Part shown: positions 63,001 through 64,000 of the stretch, one piece after another | Layout of the letters: the number at the start of each line of letters is the position of its first letter | Numbering within the stretch: the first letter of the stretch is position 1 | Assembly (NCBI GenBank): GCA_016710385.1 | Contig: JADJVX010000018.1 | Coordinates: 434,001-498,000 of the forward strand | Direction of reading: 5' to 3' | From: Actinomycetales bacterium | Lineage (GTDB): Bacteria; Actinomycetota; Actinomycetes; Actinomycetales; Dermatophilaceae | DNA length: 64,000 nt | Notes under the pieces: generated by a model | Database searches by the model: none | Seen by the model: only the letters and a program-made list of their open reading frames with translations | What the model was told of the DNA's origin: nothing | Made by a program: the position numbers and the translations under genes

Positions 63001-64000
63001 GCCAGACCCAGAGCGTGGGCTTCCTCCCACAGCTCCGAACGAACGCTCGGATGCGCGGCCTTGTTGATGATCGACCAGCATTGGTGAGCCTGGTCGTTGC
63101 CGAAGATCTCGGCGATGCCCTGCTCGGTGATGATCGCACTGTGCTGGAACGAGGTGACCGGCTCCTCGATGAGGGGCACGATCGTGGAGACCTGAGCCTT
63201 GGGATGCCAGGAGCGCAGGGCCATGATTGCCTGACCGCCCGGCGAGTGCAGCGCCCCGACGATGAAGTCGGTCTGCCCACCGAACCCGGAGAAGATCCGG
63301 GCGTTGATCCGCGACGCGTTGGCCTGGCCGAAGAGGTCGACCTGCAGCGCGGTGTTGATGGACGTCATCTGCGGCTGCATGGCGATGGCAGCCGGGTCGT
63401 TGGTCGTCTCGGTGCGCAACATGAGCACCTGCGGGTTGAGGTGCATCCACTCGTAGAGTTCGGCGCTGCCCGCGGCGAAGGACGCGGTGATCTTGCGCTC
63501 AGGGTCCATCGCGCCCGCGTCGATGAGGCTCAGCACCCCGTCGCTGAACATCTCGCTCCAGATGCCCAGCCCTTTGAGCTTGGCGAGGAACGGCAGCGTC
63601 GCGTCGGGGACCATGCCGATGCCTAGTTGTAGGGTCGCGCCGTCGTGGACCCGGCTGGAGACGAGTTCGCCGATGACGGCGGCATCGCCGGTCGCGGCCT
63701 GGACCTTGGGGCGGCGCGCGCTGGTCGCGATGGGCAGGTCGACCTCATAGATGGCGTCGAAGTCCTCGATGTCGTACTCCGCGTCGCCGAAGGTGTAGGG
63801 CATCTTGGCGTTGGCCTGGGCGATGATCTTGCCGCCCCGGGCCTTGCAGGCCTCGATCGCCCCGACGATGACATTGGCCTCGATGCCCAGCGACAGCTTG
63901 CCGTTGTGGGGCAAAGAGGTGTGCGCGACCACGGCGTCCGGCAGCAGGGTGCGAGAGAAGAGCAACGGCACCATGGAGAGCCGGGCCGGCACATACGCCA
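62997..64000 (-). CDS. Acetyl-CoA hydrolase/transferase (4-hydroxybutyrate CoA-transferase type), 5' truncated by window edge
   Basis: At least 333 C-terminal residues of a class I CoA-transferase. Visible are HTSLPHNGKLSLGIEANVIVG, VHDGATLQLGIGMVPDA, LGIWSEMFSDGVLSLIDAGA, RIFSGFGGQTDFIVGALHSPGG and IITEQGIAEIFG. The catalytic Glu is expected in WSEMFSDG. Family members move CoA between acetate and other acyl groups or hydrolyse acetyl-CoA. The start lies beyond base 64000. Coupled by ATGA to the small membrane protein. Confidence 0.9.
   Translation of the reverse strand, partial: AYVPARLSMVPLLFSRTLLPDAVVAHTSLPHNGKLSLGIEANVIVGAIEACKARGGKIIAQANAKMPYTFGDAEYDIEDFDAIYEVDLPIATSARRPKVQAATGDAAVIGELVSSRVHDGATLQLGIGMVPDATLPFLAKLKGLGIWSEMFSDGVLSLIDAGAMDPERKITASFAAGSAELYEWMHLNPQVLMLRTETTNDPAAIAMQPQMTSINTALQVDLFGQANASRINARIFSGFGGQTDFIVGALHSPGGQAIMALRSWHPKAQVSTIVPLIEEPVTSFQHSAIITEQGIAEIFGNDQAHQCWSIINKAAHPSVRSELWEEAHALGLA

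Overview
The window is a high-GC actinobacterial chromosome segment. GTG starts are common, and genes are tightly packed with 4-base ATGA/GTGA stop-start overlaps. The polA - pdtaR - tRNA-Leu - pyk - gltDB - lgt - trpABC - trpE - hisI order is the conserved actinobacterial arrangement. Gene content and style suggest Micrococcales, possibly Intrasporangiaceae/Dermatophilaceae; that placement is inference, as no rRNA is present.

Layout. 1-6.7 kb: a methyltransferase tail, polA, a hotdog thioesterase, a first wax-ester synthase/diacylglycerol acyltransferase (WS/DGAT), a GNAT and a DUF554 membrane protein. 6.7-15.1 kb: pdtaR, tRNA-Leu(CAA), a frameshifted pyk and gltDB. 15.2-24.4 kb (minus strand): hisI, trpE, a Trp-associated membrane protein, a small HGxxPAAW-type protein, RDD and DUF2752 proteins, trpC-trpB-trpA, a MauE/DoxX protein, a DsbA-like thioredoxin and lgt. 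24.4-31.2 kb: a pabBC fusion, a two-gene heterodimeric ABC exporter and a lipoprotein. 31.2-36.4 kb: DinB-like protein, pnp, rpsO and a second WS/DGAT. 36.4-41.8 kb: a three-subunit NAD-type formate dehydrogenase and a small membrane protein. 41.8-46.4 kb: lpd, gamma-carbonic anhydrase, cstA and its YbdD-like partner. 46.4-52.8 kb: a PLP decarboxylase coupled to an MFS exporter, a lipoprotein, a GntR regulator, a frameshifted rmlB-like gene and a FUSC-type exporter. 52.8-56.3 kb: a small accessory island of IS remnants and broken genes between two ~97% identical copies of an HD-hydrolase gene. 56.3-64 kb: ndk, DUF4233, folC, GNAT, ileS with a T-box leader, a membrane protein and a CoA-transferase fragment.

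The most unusual signal is a short word, consensus GGTATGCCGT (core TATGCCG). By eye I count about 87 copies, roughly half on each strand, against about 6-7 expected by chance. It occurs in coding sequence, where it forces rare TAT and ATA codons. Inverted pairs form a 17-bp terminator stem between the DinB gene and pnp, and a stem in the ileS T-box leader. Two gene junctions (trpB/trpA and trpE/next) are also built from it. This pattern resembles DNA uptake sequences of naturally competent bacteria, which as far as I know are not described for actinobacteria.

Many starts lie 6-8 bases behind a clear -10 box (TAGGCT, TAGGGT, TACCCT, TAACCT and similar) without a Shine-Dalgarno, indicating widespread leaderless transcription. 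Three otherwise normal genes (pyk, rmlB and the 5' end of the first WS/DGAT) carry apparent single-base shifts, which may be sequencing errors.
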